Source: DATFVA01 sp963815785 (lineage in GTDB: Bacteria > Bacteroidota > Ignavibacteria > Ignavibacteriales > Ignavibacteriaceae). Taken from it: a DNA stretch of 64,000 bases. This document shows, piece after piece, positions 45,255 through 55,025 of this stretch; positions within the stretch are counted from its first letter, which is position 1; each line of letters starts with the position of its first letter. The position numbers and the translations under genes are program-made. The notes beneath the pieces are model-generated. The model worked only from the letters and a program-made list of their open reading frames with translations, was not told the DNA's origin and did no database searches. The stretch covers positions 62,001 through 126,000 of the forward strand of contig CAWFHZ010000005.1 of NCBI GenBank assembly GCA_963815785.1. Reading direction: 5' to 3'.

Positions 45255-46685
45255 TTGAAACGAGGCGATATATTAGAACTTCAAATTGAAAAATATGCTT
45301 TCGAAGGAAAAGGGATTTCAAAGATTCAAAAGGACGAAGGGGAAAATAGAAAAACGGGTTTCGTTATTTTTGTACACGGGTCTTATCCGGGCGATATGGT
45401 TGAAGCGAGGATCACTAAAACAAAAAAATCGTATGCTGAAGCTGCAGTTACTAAAATAATCTCCCCGTCCCCATTCAGAATAGATGCTAAATGCAGATAC
45501 TTTGGTACTTGCGGAGGCTGCAAACAGCAGGATTTAAATTATTCCGCTCAGATCCGCTACAAACAGGAACAGGTTAAGGAGATTTTTGAGAAACTTGGCG
45601 GATTAAAAGACTTTGAAACTGAAGATATAATTCCTTCCGAAAAGATTTTTTACTACAGGAATAAAATGGAATTTTCTTTTTCGGAAAAGCGATGGCTGAC
45701 AAAGGATGAGATTATTTCAGGCGAAAAATTTGATAAAGATTTCGGGTTAGGTTTACATGTTCCGGGTGTGTATGATAAAGTTCTCGATATTACTGAATGT
45801 TTTCTTCAATCAGAGTTGAGTAATGATATATTAAATTTTACAAGAAAATTCTTTAAAGAAAAAAACGTCCCTGTCTACTCAACACACACTCACAAAGGAT
45901 TCCTGCGAAACCTTGTTATAAAACAATCGCACAAAACTGATGATTTGATGGTGAATCTTGTTACTGCATCCGAAGATGACGGGTTAATGAAAGAATATTC
46001 GGATCAATTAAAAAAAGAAGTCCCGCAAATAACGACTATCATTAATAATATAAATCTTAAAAAAGCTGCTGTAGCCACCGGCGACTATGAAAAAGTTATT
46101 TACGGTGATGGATTTATCTACGATTACATTGGTAAAAATAAATTCAGAATTAGTGCGAATTCATTCTTCCAGACCAATACCCTGCAGGCGGAAAATCTTT
46201 ATAATACAGCCGTCGGATTTGCGGAATTAAAAGGAGACGAAATTGTCTACGATCTTTATTCGGGAGCCGGTACAATATCTATATATCTTTCTGATAAGTC
46301 TAAAGAAGTTTACGCATTTGAATCGGTTGAATCTGCAGTGAATGATGCAAAAGAGAATGCAGTTATTAATAATATTGAAAATGTCCGTTTTATTACAGCC
46401 GACCTTTATAAATCCTTTCTGCCGCTGGTTGAAGAAAAGAAACTCCCGAAACCGGATAAAATTATTATTGATCCGCCACGAAGCGGAATGCATAAAAACA
46501 CTGTTGATGATGTCATAAAATTAAATCCGAGACGAATAGTTTATGTGAGCTGTAACCCAACCACCCAGGTTAGAGATATTAAAATGTTAATTGAAGCCGG
46601 TTATAATTTAGTTAAGATCAGACCCGTTGATATGTTTCCGCATACCTACCATATTGAAAATGTCGCTTTACTTATAAAAATTTAA
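45255..46685 (+). CDS. rlmD: 23S rRNA (uracil-C5)-methyltransferase RlmD/RumA family
   Basis: A 476-residue RNA m5U methyltransferase. It starts with TTG, two bases after the previous stop. Residues 1-65 form the TRAM domain; the Fe-S cluster cysteines are in CRYFGTCGGCKQQ and ITECFLQ. The C-terminal Rossmann part has DLYSGAGTISIYL (SAM), IIDPPRSGMHKN and the catalytic YVSCNPTT. RlmD modifies U1939 or similar; the RlmCD branch of the family is the alternative. It converges with rsmI, four bases apart. Confidence 0.9.
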   Translation: MKRGDILELQIEKYAFEGKGISKIQKDEGENRKTGFVIFVHGSYPGDMVEARITKTKKSYAEAAVTKIISPSPFRIDAKCRYFGTCGGCKQQDLNYSAQIRYKQEQVKEIFEKLGGLKDFETEDIIPSEKIFYYRNKMEFSFSEKRWLTKDEIISGEKFDKDFGLGLHVPGVYDKVLDITECFLQSELSNDILNFTRKFFKEKNVPVYSTHTHKGFLRNLVIKQSHKTDDLMVNLVTASEDDGLMKEYSDQLKKEVPQITTIINNINLKKAAVATGDYEKVIYGDGFIYDYIGKNKFRISANSFFQTNTLQAENLYNTAVGFAELKGDEIVYDLYSGAGTISIYLSDKSKEVYAFESVESAVNDAKENAVINNIENVRFITADLYKSFLPLVEEKKLPKPDKIIIDPPRSGMHKNTVDDVIKLNPRRIVYVSCNPTTQVRDIKMLIEAGYNLVKIRPVDMFPHTYHIENVALLIKI

Positions 46686-46689
46686 TACC

Positions 46690-47367
46690 TCATTTAGCAT
46701 TATCAATCATTAAAACAAATTCTCCTTTTAAATTTTTCTGCTCAGCAAGTTTCAGAATTTCCTCTGCTGTTCCGCGGTAAAACCTCTCATCTTTTTTTGT
46801 CAGTTCAAATGCCAGAACGATTGGAATATTTTTGCCGAGCATTTTTACAACATCTGCCAATAATGATTTGAGACGGTAGGGAGTATCCAGAAAGACTATT
46901 ACATTTTTCATAAACTTTAATTTAAATAGTTCCTGTCTCCTGATATCCTTTTTAGGAGAAAGCCATCCATAATAGAAGAACTTTTCAAAATCTAATCCGG
47001 AACCGACTAACGCAGGCAGCAGAGAACTTGCCCCGGGAACGGGTACTACATTTATCTTTTGAGAAATGCATAAATCAACAAGCAAATGTCCGGGATCGGA
47101 GAAAAGAGGAGTTCCGCAATCTGAAATAAGAGCAGCATTATTTCCATTTAAAATTTTCAAAAGAATATCATTAACAATTTCTTTTTCATTGTGTTCGTTT
47201 AATGCAATAAGTTCTTTCTCAATTTTGTATTGAGCAAGAAGTCTTCTTCCCTCTTTATATTCTTCACAAATAATAAAATCAACTTCCCTAAGGATATTTA
47301 ATGCACGCAAAGTTATATCATCATAATTTCCTATCGGGATCGAAACTAAAAACAAATTATTGTTCAT
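46690..47367 (-). CDS. rsmI: 16S rRNA (cytidine-2'-O)-methyltransferase RsmI
   Basis: Tetrapyrrole-methylase-fold enzyme that methylates the 2'-O of C1402. The 225-residue protein shows VSIPIGNYDDITLRALNILR, FIICEEYKEGRRLL, ALISDCGTPLFSDPGHLLV and PVPGASSLLPALVGSGL, all conserved in RsmI. The C-terminal ~50 residues of many RsmI proteins (an HTH-like tail) are missing, so this is the shorter type common in Bacteroidota. A TACATTTG candidate promoter lies 50 bases upstream. Confidence 0.92.
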   Translation of the reverse strand: MNNNLFLVSIPIGNYDDITLRALNILREVDFIICEEYKEGRRLLAQYKIEKELIALNEHNEKEIVNDILLKILNGNNAALISDCGTPLFSDPGHLLVDLCISQKINVVPVPGASSLLPALVGSGLDFEKFFYYGWLSPKKDIRRQELFKLKFMKNVIVFLDTPYRLKSLLADVVKMLGKNIPIVLAFELTKKDERFYRGTAEEILKLAEQKNLKGEFVLMIDNAK

Positions 47368-47416
47368 ATACTAAATTATTTCTGTAAAAAAGTAATATTT
47401 ATTTTCCATATGTATA

Positions 47417-47424
47417 CAAATGTA
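47417..47424 (-). promoter_or_regulatory. Candidate -7 element for rsmI
   Basis: Minus-strand TACATTTG (TAnnTTTG), 50 bases before the rsmI start. No clear -33 TTG at the expected spacing. Confidence 0.35.
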
Positions 47425-47573
47425 CGTAATTTTACATCGCCACTTAAAATGTAATTTTAGATTAATGGCTAAATTCATCATATCGTTTTCTCAAAAACAT
47501 CTTGCCGATGTAGAATATTCAAAATATGTAAATCAATTTATTTCAATATCAATTAAAGTGTACGGGGATCTTT

Positions 47574-50368
47574 ATGTCTTATAAAAAAATTATAATAGCA
47601 TTGTGTGTTTTTATCTCTGCCTTTTTATATGCGCAGGATTCAACACAAACCTTTCTTGACCTTAATCCTACCGGTGTTTCTGAATTCCTTAGCTTGCATC
47701 CTGAATATGACGGAAGAGGAACAATTATTTTTGTGCTTGATACCGGGGTGGATATGGGAATCGAAGGATTACAGAAGACTTCAACAGGTGAAACAAAAGT
47801 AATCGATGTTCGTGACTTTACGGGTGAGGGTGATATTTCTATTTATAAAGCTGATGAGGATGACGGGAATTTTGTAAATGAAGATTTGAATTATTCAGTT
47901 AAAGGAGCTGATAAACTAAAATCCGCTGACGGAAAATATTTTATCGGGGTTCTTACTGAAAAACAGCTTATAAATTCCGCTTCCCATTCTGCTGATCTTA
48001 ATGGCAACGGGAATACAAATGATAAATATTATATGGTTGCTTTCCAGGACAATTCAGGTGACTGGGTTGTTTATGTCGATACAAACGATAACGGCGATCT
48101 GTCTGATGAAAAACCAATAAAGGATTATTATAAAGATCATCAGTTTTTTCATATTACCAGGTCAGATTCTCCAGCTCCTATAACATTTGCACTAAACATC
48201 TTTCCGGATGAACAAAAAATTTCTCTTTTCTTTGATGATGGTTCCCATGGAACCCACGTTGCAGGTATTGCCTCCGGTTATATGATTGACGGCTCAACCG
48301 TAAATGGTGTTGCCCCCGGCGCACAAGTGATCGCTTTAAAACTTGGCAATAATCTGTTTCCCGGCGGGGCAACCGTTACTGAAAGTATGAAAAGAGCTTA
48401 TTGTATGCGGACAAAATATCAAAAGAAAGAAAAGAACCCTGTATTGTTAATATGAGCTTTGGTATTGGTTCTGAAATTGAGGGACACGCAGAAATGGAAT
48501 CGTTCCTAAATAAGCTTATGAAAGATAATCCTTACCTGTACATCTGTGTTGCAAATGGTAATGAAGGTCCGGGAATTTCTTCAACCGGACTTCCATCAGC
48601 AGCAGATTATCCGTTTTCATCCGGTGCTGTTTTAACTAAAAGTGTGGGCAGGGATCTTTATGGAGCAAAATTAAATCACGATATAATTCTTTACTTCTCT
48701 TCAAGAGGAGGTGAAGTAGATAAACCCGATGTGGTTTCCCCGGGTGCGGCTTTTTCAACAGTTCCAAATTTTTCTCAATATGACAGATTCTGGGGAACGA
48801 GTATGGCTTCACCTTATTCTACCGGGGTAATGTCTCTACTTTTAAGTGCAGCAGTAAAAGAATATCCAGACACAAAAATTCCATCGGAGCTGCTTTACAA
48901 GGCAGTAAGACAGAGCGCAACATACATGGAAAATTATTCCTGGCTTGATCAGGGACATGGTTATATAAATGCCGCAAAAGCCTGGGAACTTCTGAAAAAA
49001 TACATTGATGCAGGTGAAGTTAAAAACTACGAACATTATACAATTACTTCCCTAGCGCCGAATATGCCTGATAATAAAGCTCCAAATCTTTATATCCGTG
49101 ATGGTTCCTTTATCACAGGTAAAGAAAATTTCAACTTCACAATAAGAAGAGATAATTTTCAGGGTAAAGATAAATTCTACCGCGGATATAATATTAAAAG
49201 TGATAAAGACTGGTTGATTCCCGTTCAGAAAAAAACCTATATCCGTGATAACCAGTCTGCTTCTGTAAATGTACAATTTGATAAATCTAAAATGGAAAAA
49301 CCGGGATTATACTGTGGAAGAATTTCCGCAACCCGTGATGATAATACAAAAATGCCTGAATTTGATATGCTCGCAACGGTTGTTATTCCAGATGAATTTA
49401 ATGCATCAAATAATTATAAGATGGAATGGAATAATGAAAAGGTTGGTATTGGGATGATTAACCGGTATTTCGTTGAGATGCCTGCAGGTCAGACAACAAT
49501 GCACATAAAGCTTACTAAAGCGGGCAAAGAATATACCTTTGTTCGTTACAGAATAGCTGATCCAGACGGCGTACCGATTGAACTTTCATCGCCGTTATAC
49601 TCTTTAAATGATAATGAATCGATCGAAAAGAATTATTACAATTTCCAGCCCGGTGTTTACGAGGTTATGGTTGAAGGAATTTTTCTTGCCGATACTACTT
49701 CAAGCTATAACTTAACAATTGAATTTAACAGTATAAAAAGAACCGATGACAACGAACTTACAGGAACAAACAAAACAATTAATGTAATTGACTATTTTAA
49801 CAATCATAAATCTTATTCTGTTTCAGGAGAAATTGACGGATATGTCAGGAATCATGAAGTTAATTTGAACGGAAGAGGACTTTATAAATACCCGTTTAGT
49901 TTCCAACCGGGCGAAGCATCAAAAAGTTTTGAAATAATTTTAAGCAAGGAAAATTTCAATAAAGTTACTGATTTTACTTTCCAGGTTTTGGACGATAGCG
50001 GGGTTGCCATTGCACAGGACGGATTGAGCTACCGTACAGGAACCATAACAGTAACTCCGGGTGATGTTACAGAAGGTTCTAATCTCACACTCGAAATTAT
50101 TCCGGCTTTTACAAATGCAAGTGACAGCATGACAATTTCCGTAAAAGAAAAAACTGAGATGGATTCGAAAACAGATTTTTCAATTTCAGGAAGTTCTAAC
50201 GGGAGTGCCTCGCTTTATCCTTCAATTGAACAGAAATTATATCTTAACTATTCAAAGCCGTCGTTTGATGTGCCTGAAGATTCAAAAGCTTACGGAACAA
50301 TTACATTTACATCTTCAGCTTCAAAAGAAACTGAATATGAATTACCAATTACTATCAACTTCAAATAG
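47574..50368 (+). CDS. Secreted subtilase (S8) resembling tripeptidyl-peptidase II, split by a frameshift
   Basis: Exported serine protease. A signal peptide (1-20) is followed by an N-terminal TPPII-like start (LNPTGVSEFLSLHPEYDGRG). The catalytic triad is complete: Asp56 in FVLDTGVD, His228 in SHGTHVAGIASGY, and Ser410 in WGTSMASPYSTGVM, with Asn in CVANGNEGP. A ~170-residue insert between Asp and His and the NGVAPGAQVIALKLG motif are characters of TPPII rather than bacterial subtilisin. The C-terminal ~500 residues are beta-sandwich-rich. One base is missing at about 48399-48403 (adding T gives RAYLYADKISKERKEPCIV), yielding 931 residues. The OPT transporter gene starts 11 bases later. Confidence 0.87.
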
Positions 50369-50379
50369 GGTAATATATT

Positions 50380-52362
50380 ATGAGTGAACATACAGAAAAA
50401 GTTAAAGGTCTGCCGGATAATGCCTACACAGAATTAAAACCGGGAGAAGAGTATGTCCCGATAATGAAAGCTGATCAAAACCCTGCCGAGGTTACACCTT
50501 ACTCGGTTATTATTGGTCTGCTGATGGCGGTTTTATTTTCTGCGGCGGCTGCTTACCTTGGATTAAAAATCGGTCAGGTTTTTGAAGCAGCTATTCCCAT
50601 TGCAATTATTGCAGTTGGTCTTTCTGCCGCACTGAAAAAGAAAGGTGCTCTCGGACAGAATGTGATTATTCAATCAATCGGGCAAAACTCAGGATTGATT
50701 GTAGCCGGTGCAATATTTACAATACCCGCACTTTATATTCTACACCTTGATGCGCAATTCTTCCAGATATTTTTTGCATCTGTATTCGGTGGAATACTTG
50801 GAATTCTTTTCCTGATTCCTTTCAGGAAATATTTCGTTGCGGAAATGCATGGCAAGTTCCCTTTCCCTGAAGCAACAGCGACCACTGAAATACTTGTTGC
50901 GGGCGAGAAAGGTGGAAAACAGGCACTGGTACTTGTTGTTAGCGGATTGATAGGCGGTCTTTACGATTTTATAGTTGCAACATTCGGCTGGTGGAGTGAA
51001 ACTTTTACCACACGAGTTTTCGGATTCGGTGAAGTTATGGCTGATAAATTTAAACTCGTCTTCCGTCTAAATATCGGCGCTGCAGTTATGGGACTCGGAT
51101 ACATTGTCGGGTTAAAATACGCTGCAATTATTTGTGCCGGTTCGTTTGTCTCGTGGTATCTGCTTGTTCCATTGGTTGCATACATAGGTGCTGATCTTGC
51201 AGTCCCGCTTGGTACGAATGTTACAAAACTCATCAGCCAGATGAGCGCAGAAGAAATATTCCGTAATTATATCAGGCAGGTTGGTATCGGCGGAATTGCA
51301 ATGGCAGGAATAATCGGGATTATTCGTTCATCTAAAATTATTAAAGATGCTGTTTCAATGGGAGTTAAAGAATTATTCCACAAGAAAACCGCAGATGATG
51401 AACACATAAGAACCCATCGTGATATGTCGATGAAGACAATCATTTTCGGACTTATTTTTACCACAATTCTTCTACTTGTTTTCTTCTATTTCGGAGTTGT
51501 ACACGATATAGGCTGGGCATTAGTAGGTCTGTTTATAGTAATGTTAATTGCATTCCTTTTTACAACTGTTGCGGCAAATGCAATTGCAATTGTCGGTACG
51601 AACCCCGTAAGCGGAATGACTTTGATGACACTTATTCTTTCATCAATCATCTTAACTTCGGTTGGTTTAAAAGGTGATTCAGGAATGGTTGCCGCGTTAA
51701 TAATCGGAGGAGTTGTCTGTACTGCTCTTTCAATGGCAGGCGGTTTTATAACAGATTTGAAAATCGGTTACTGGCTGGGAACATCACCGTACAAACAGGA
51801 AAGATGGAAATTCCTTGGTGTGCTGGTATCAGCATTAACAGTTGGTTACGTTATAATGATACTGAACGATACTTACGGATTTACCGGTGAAGGTGCTTTG
51901 GTTGCACCACAGGCAAATGCAATGGCAGCGGTAATACAGCCGCTTATGGCACAGCAGCCTGCACCTTGGATGTTGTATATAATAGGAGCAATTCTCGCTC
52001 TTGTTTTACAAATGATCGGTGTACCGGCACTTGCTTTTGCTCTTGGCATGTACATTCCTCTTGATCTGAATACCCCGCTTCTTGTCGGCGGATTGATTGC
52101 ATATTTTGTTTCAACAAGAAGTAAAGACGAAAAAATAAATACTGCACGAAGAGAACGCGGAACTTTAATTGCATCAGGATTTATTGCCGGTGGTGCTTTA
52201 ATGGGAGTAATAAGCGCATTCTTAAGATACCTCGGTTACAACTGGGTTAACCTCGAATGGGCTGAATCTCACTCGGCAGAACTTCTCGCATTAATTATGT
52301 TTGCTGTTCTTTGTGTTTATATGATCTGGGATTCTTTAAGAGGAAAACCGGAAGCTGAATAA
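50380..52362 (+). CDS. OPT family oligopeptide transporter
   Basis: A 660-residue integral membrane transporter of the oligopeptide transporter family. Some 14-16 TM helices alternate with short loops. The typical N-terminal motif is YTELKPGEEYVPIMKADQNP, followed by GLLMAVLFSAAAAYLGLKIG, QSIGQNSGLIVAGAIFTIPALY and FPFPEATATTEILVAGEKGG. These belong to the bacterial OPT branch. It lies 11 bases after the TPPII-like subtilase, so the two are likely cotranscribed and could serve extracellular or periplasmic peptide hydrolysis and uptake. The transported peptide size is not predictable. Confidence 0.92.
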   Translation: MSEHTEKVKGLPDNAYTELKPGEEYVPIMKADQNPAEVTPYSVIIGLLMAVLFSAAAAYLGLKIGQVFEAAIPIAIIAVGLSAALKKKGALGQNVIIQSIGQNSGLIVAGAIFTIPALYILHLDAQFFQIFFASVFGGILGILFLIPFRKYFVAEMHGKFPFPEATATTEILVAGEKGGKQALVLVVSGLIGGLYDFIVATFGWWSETFTTRVFGFGEVMADKFKLVFRLNIGAAVMGLGYIVGLKYAAIICAGSFVSWYLLVPLVAYIGADLAVPLGTNVTKLISQMSAEEIFRNYIRQVGIGGIAMAGIIGIIRSSKIIKDAVSMGVKELFHKKTADDEHIRTHRDMSMKTIIFGLIFTTILLLVFFYFGVVHDIGWALVGLFIVMLIAFLFTTVAANAIAIVGTNPVSGMTLMTLILSSIILTSVGLKGDSGMVAALIIGGVVCTALSMAGGFITDLKIGYWLGTSPYKQERWKFLGVLVSALTVGYVIMILNDTYGFTGEGALVAPQANAMAAVIQPLMAQQPAPWMLYIIGAILALVLQMIGVPALAFALGMYIPLDLNTPLLVGGLIAYFVSTRSKDEKINTARRERGTLIASGFIAGGALMGVISAFLRYLGYNWVNLEWAESHSAELLALIMFAVLCVYMIWDSLRGKPEAE

Positions 52363-52383
52363 AGACAAATTATATTTCAATTG

Positions 52384-52415
52384 ATAAAAGGCTCGCAATT
52401 GCGGGCCTTTTTTTA
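52384..52415 (+). terminator. Rho-independent terminator after the OPT gene
   Basis: Stem AAAGGCTCGC / GCGGGCCTTT with a four-base AATT loop (one G-T wobble), followed by a run of T residues. Confidence 0.9.
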
Positions 52416-52490
52416 TTATCAGTTTAAATGATTTAATTACTTATTCAAATAATCATTATTTTAAACCAGCAATAATAAATCTACCGGCAT

Positions 52491-53288
52491 ATGAGTATAC
52501 ATCCGACAGCAATAATAGAAAAAGAAGTTATTCTTGGTAATAATATTGAGATCGGCGCTTTTTCTGTAATAAGAGGAAAAGTAGAGCTTGGTGAAGGCTG
52601 TATAATTAAGGATCATGCTGTGCTTTACGGACCATTGAAAATGGGGACCGGAAATGTTGTTCATCCCGGCGCAGTGGTGGGCAATATAAACCAGGATTTG
52701 AAATACAAGGGAGAACCATCCCAGGTAATTATCGGCGATAATAATTCAATAAGGGAATGTGTAACCATTCAGCAGGGCACAATTGCAAATGAAGGTAAAA
52801 CTATAATCGGAAACAATAATCTTATTATGGCTTACTCTCATATTGCACATGATTGTATGCTCGGGAACAATATTATAATCGCAAACGGGACACAGTTTGC
52901 CGGACATATAATAATAAAAGATTTTGCTTACATAGGCGGACTTGTGGGTGTTCACCAGTTTGTAACAATCGGACAAAATTGCTTTATAGGTTTTATGAGC
53001 CGCATAAACAGGGATGTTCCGCCGTTTGTAATTATGGAGGGTAACCCGGCGCGGGAAAGAAGCATAAACACGGAAGGATTGAAAAGAAAGAATTTTAGTC
53101 CTGAAGATATAGCAATTTTAAGAAAAGCATTTATAATTCTCTTTGTAAGCGGAAAAACTTATGCTGAAAAAATAGAGCTGCTTAAAGAAAAAGAATTTGC
53201 TGAAAACAATTATGTTCAGCAATTAATTGCCTCGGTCAAAGCAAGCTCACAAGGTAAAAACGGCAGATCACTTGAAGCTTTAAGGTAA
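52491..53288 (+). CDS. lpxA: Acyl-ACP--UDP-N-acetylglucosamine O-acyltransferase LpxA
   Basis: Left-handed beta-helix acyltransferase, first enzyme of lipid A synthesis. The 265-residue protein contains the hexapeptide repeats ([LIV]-G-x4, e.g. VILGNNIEIGAFSVI, VELGEGCIIKDHAVL), the catalytic His in YSHIAHDCMLGNN and the motif GLVGVHQFVTIGQNCFIGFM, then the C-terminal helical cap (GLKRKNFSPEDIAILRKAF). Its size and motifs are typical. It suggests an outer membrane with lipid A; no other lpx genes are near. Confidence 0.95.
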   Translation: MSIHPTAIIEKEVILGNNIEIGAFSVIRGKVELGEGCIIKDHAVLYGPLKMGTGNVVHPGAVVGNINQDLKYKGEPSQVIIGDNNSIRECVTIQQGTIANEGKTIIGNNNLIMAYSHIAHDCMLGNNIIIANGTQFAGHIIIKDFAYIGGLVGVHQFVTIGQNCFIGFMSRINRDVPPFVIMEGNPARERSINTEGLKRKNFSPEDIAILRKAFIILFVSGKTYAEKIELLKEKEFAENNYVQQLIASVKASSQGKNGRSLEALR

Positions 53289-53312
53289 AAGAGTAAATAT
53301 TAGAAATGTAAC

Positions 53313-53383
53313 TGTCATGCTGAACTAGTTTCAGCAACTACCATATTGTTTAATAAAGACCCCGAATCAAGTTCGGGGTGACA
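53313..53383. repeat. Two-hairpin intergenic REP/MITE-like repeat
   Basis: A 71-base element bounded by TGTCA and TGACA. Hairpin one is GCTGAA-loop-TTCAGC (53319-53335), and hairpin two is CCCCGAA-TCAAG-TTCGGGG (53360-53378), with AAAGA between them. The sequence resembles short palindromic intergenic repeats reported in many Bacteroidota genomes. It may also act as a terminator for convergent lpxA and the following lipoprotein gene, although no T-tract follows on the plus side. Confidence 0.6.
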
Positions 53384-53434
53384 AATACAATATCTGATTA
53401 ACAGATGCATTTATACTCTAATTTGCTAAATTCT

Positions 53435-54238
53435 TTACTTTAAAGTCACTTCGACCGAAAAATCCATTGGTTCGAATGACGGTCTTTCACTGCCGCCCTG
53501 CATACCTCCCCTGTTTCCTCCGGGAAAACCTCCCATGCCTCCTCCGGATCCCATTCCGCCCGGTCTCATACCTTCCCCTTCACCGCGTCCATTAAATTCA
53601 GGCCGTTCCGGTTTTTCAGTCTCAAATTTTATAACAAGCTTGTCTCCCGGCGAAGCCTTAACTCCGTATTTATTTTGTTCATTAATTTTAAGAGGAACAC
53701 GAAGTTCATAAACAAACTGATCATTTGTGTAACCCAGTTTAGCCATCAGCCCGCTGCTGTCCGAAGTTGAAATTACTGTAACAGGAAAATTATCTTTGTT
53801 AAGTATTCTTATTTCATCCTGATCTTTAATCATTTTTTCCAGCATCATTCCCCTTCCCTTTTCCCTGAACGATTCCGGATTTATCATTACCCGGGATTCA
53901 TTCACAATATTATGCAGAGGATATTTTATCCCGATTGAATTATCGTCATTACTTTCATTCTCCAGCCAGACAGCAAATCCGCCTCTGAACATCGGTAAAA
54001 TTTTACCTACATCATTTGTGGTTAAACATAGATAGAAATAATTATTGTCATTAGTAACACCTACGGCAACCTTCTCATCTTTCATATATTTCAGGTTACT
54101 TCCCCAGTCAGATGAATTGCCATCAACCACTATCGGGTTTTGAATTGCAGAGCTTGTTAACTCTGTTGTACTGCTGCAGCCAAAAAACAAAATTGTACTT
54201 AAAAAAAGAATTGCAAAAGAGAAGAATTGATATTTCAT
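53435..54238 (-). CDS. CBM9-like lipoprotein with Gly/Met-rich C-terminus
   Basis: A 267-residue lipoprotein with a lipobox LFFGC (Cys at residue 21). An N-terminal beta-sandwich (IVVDGNSSDWGSNLKYMKD, AVGVTNDNNYFYLCL) resembles the CBM9-like fold found in the DUF5916 protein. The C-terminus around residues 215-258 is a low-complexity Gly-Met-Arg-Pro tract (RPGGMGSGGGMGGFPGGN) followed by a conventional strand FSVEVTLK. Function is unknown. It lies alone between the repeat element and the nitroreductase. Confidence 0.6.
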   Translation of the reverse strand: MKYQFFSFAILFLSTILFFGCSSTTELTSSAIQNPIVVDGNSSDWGSNLKYMKDEKVAVGVTNDNNYFYLCLTTNDVGKILPMFRGGFAVWLENESNDDNSIGIKYPLHNIVNESRVMINPESFREKGRGMMLEKMIKDQDEIRILNKDNFPVTVISTSDSSGLMAKLGYTNDQFVYELRVPLKINEQNKYGVKASPGDKLVIKFETEKPERPEFNGRGEGEGMRPGGMGSGGGMGGFPGGNRGGMQGGSERPSFEPMDFSVEVTLK

Positions 54239-54340
54239 TTTAACTTCAACTTAATTGTTATTTATAACTTTAACATAAAAATTGGACAAAAAGCATTAGT
54301 AAAGAGTTTAAACTTAGCTGGGTTAAAATAAGTGAACTGC

Positions 54341-55005
54341 TTAAATAAATGTTGTGATTTCTGAAATATCTTTCTTTTTAATGTCAGGAACTTTAACACC
54401 TTCAGCAGGATAACCTGCTACGAGAATTAAAAATGGTTTTTCATTTGCCGGGCGCTTTAAGATTTCATTTAAAAACCCCATCGGGCTTGGGGTATGCGTT
54501 AAAGTAACCAGTCCTGAATGGTGCAAAGCTGTAATTAAAATTCCTGCAGCAATTCCTGTGGATTCAAGGGAATAATATTGCTTTACTTTTTTCCCGTCAG
54601 GTCTTACATCGAAACTTTTTGAGAAAATAACTATAAGATAAGGCGCATCTTCCAGAAAAGGTTTTTCTTTATTTGTTCCGAGCGGAGCGAGTGCTTCAAG
54701 CCATTCTTAGGCGCACGTTTTGAATAGAATTCTTTTTCTTCTTCCTCTGCAGCAATTCTTATTTTATGTTTTATCTGTTTATCACTAACAACAACAAAAT
54801 GCCAGGGTTGAAGATTTGCACCGTTTGGTGCTGTGCCTGCTGATTTAATACCATTGTTTATTATTTCCACAGGGACAGGCTTATCAGAAAATTCTCTTAT
54901 GGTTCTTCTCTTTTTTATTTCCTCATAAAAATTCTCAGACCGTTTAATCATTTCCGGCTCGGGAAGAATTTTATAATCACTTAATGGAATAAATTTATTT
55001 TTCAT
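54341..55005 (-). CDS. Nitroreductase family protein (deiodinase-like), frameshifted
   Basis: FMN-dependent oxidoreductase of the nitroreductase superfamily. Frame one (55005-54631) has KRRTIREFSDKPVPVEII, APNGANLQPWHFVVVSDK and a helical segment; frame two continues as EWLEALAPLGTNKEKPFLED, APYLIVIFSKSF, STGIAAGILITALHHSGLVT and PANEKPFLILVAGYPAEG. Adding one base at about 54707-54711 joins ...APK to EWLEAL and gives 221 residues, normal length. The GANLQPW and long APYLIV pattern resembles iodotyrosine deiodinase-like (IYD/BluB-type) members. It ends 20 bases before the aldo-keto reductase start region on the same strand. Confidence 0.85.
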
Positions 55006-55025
55006 TTATAATTTTTTTTTATGAA

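Noticed and set aside
53313..53383. Simple terminator between lpxA and the lipoprotein gene
   Set aside because: Two hairpins with inverted ends and no T-tract fit a repeat element better, although termination is still possible.
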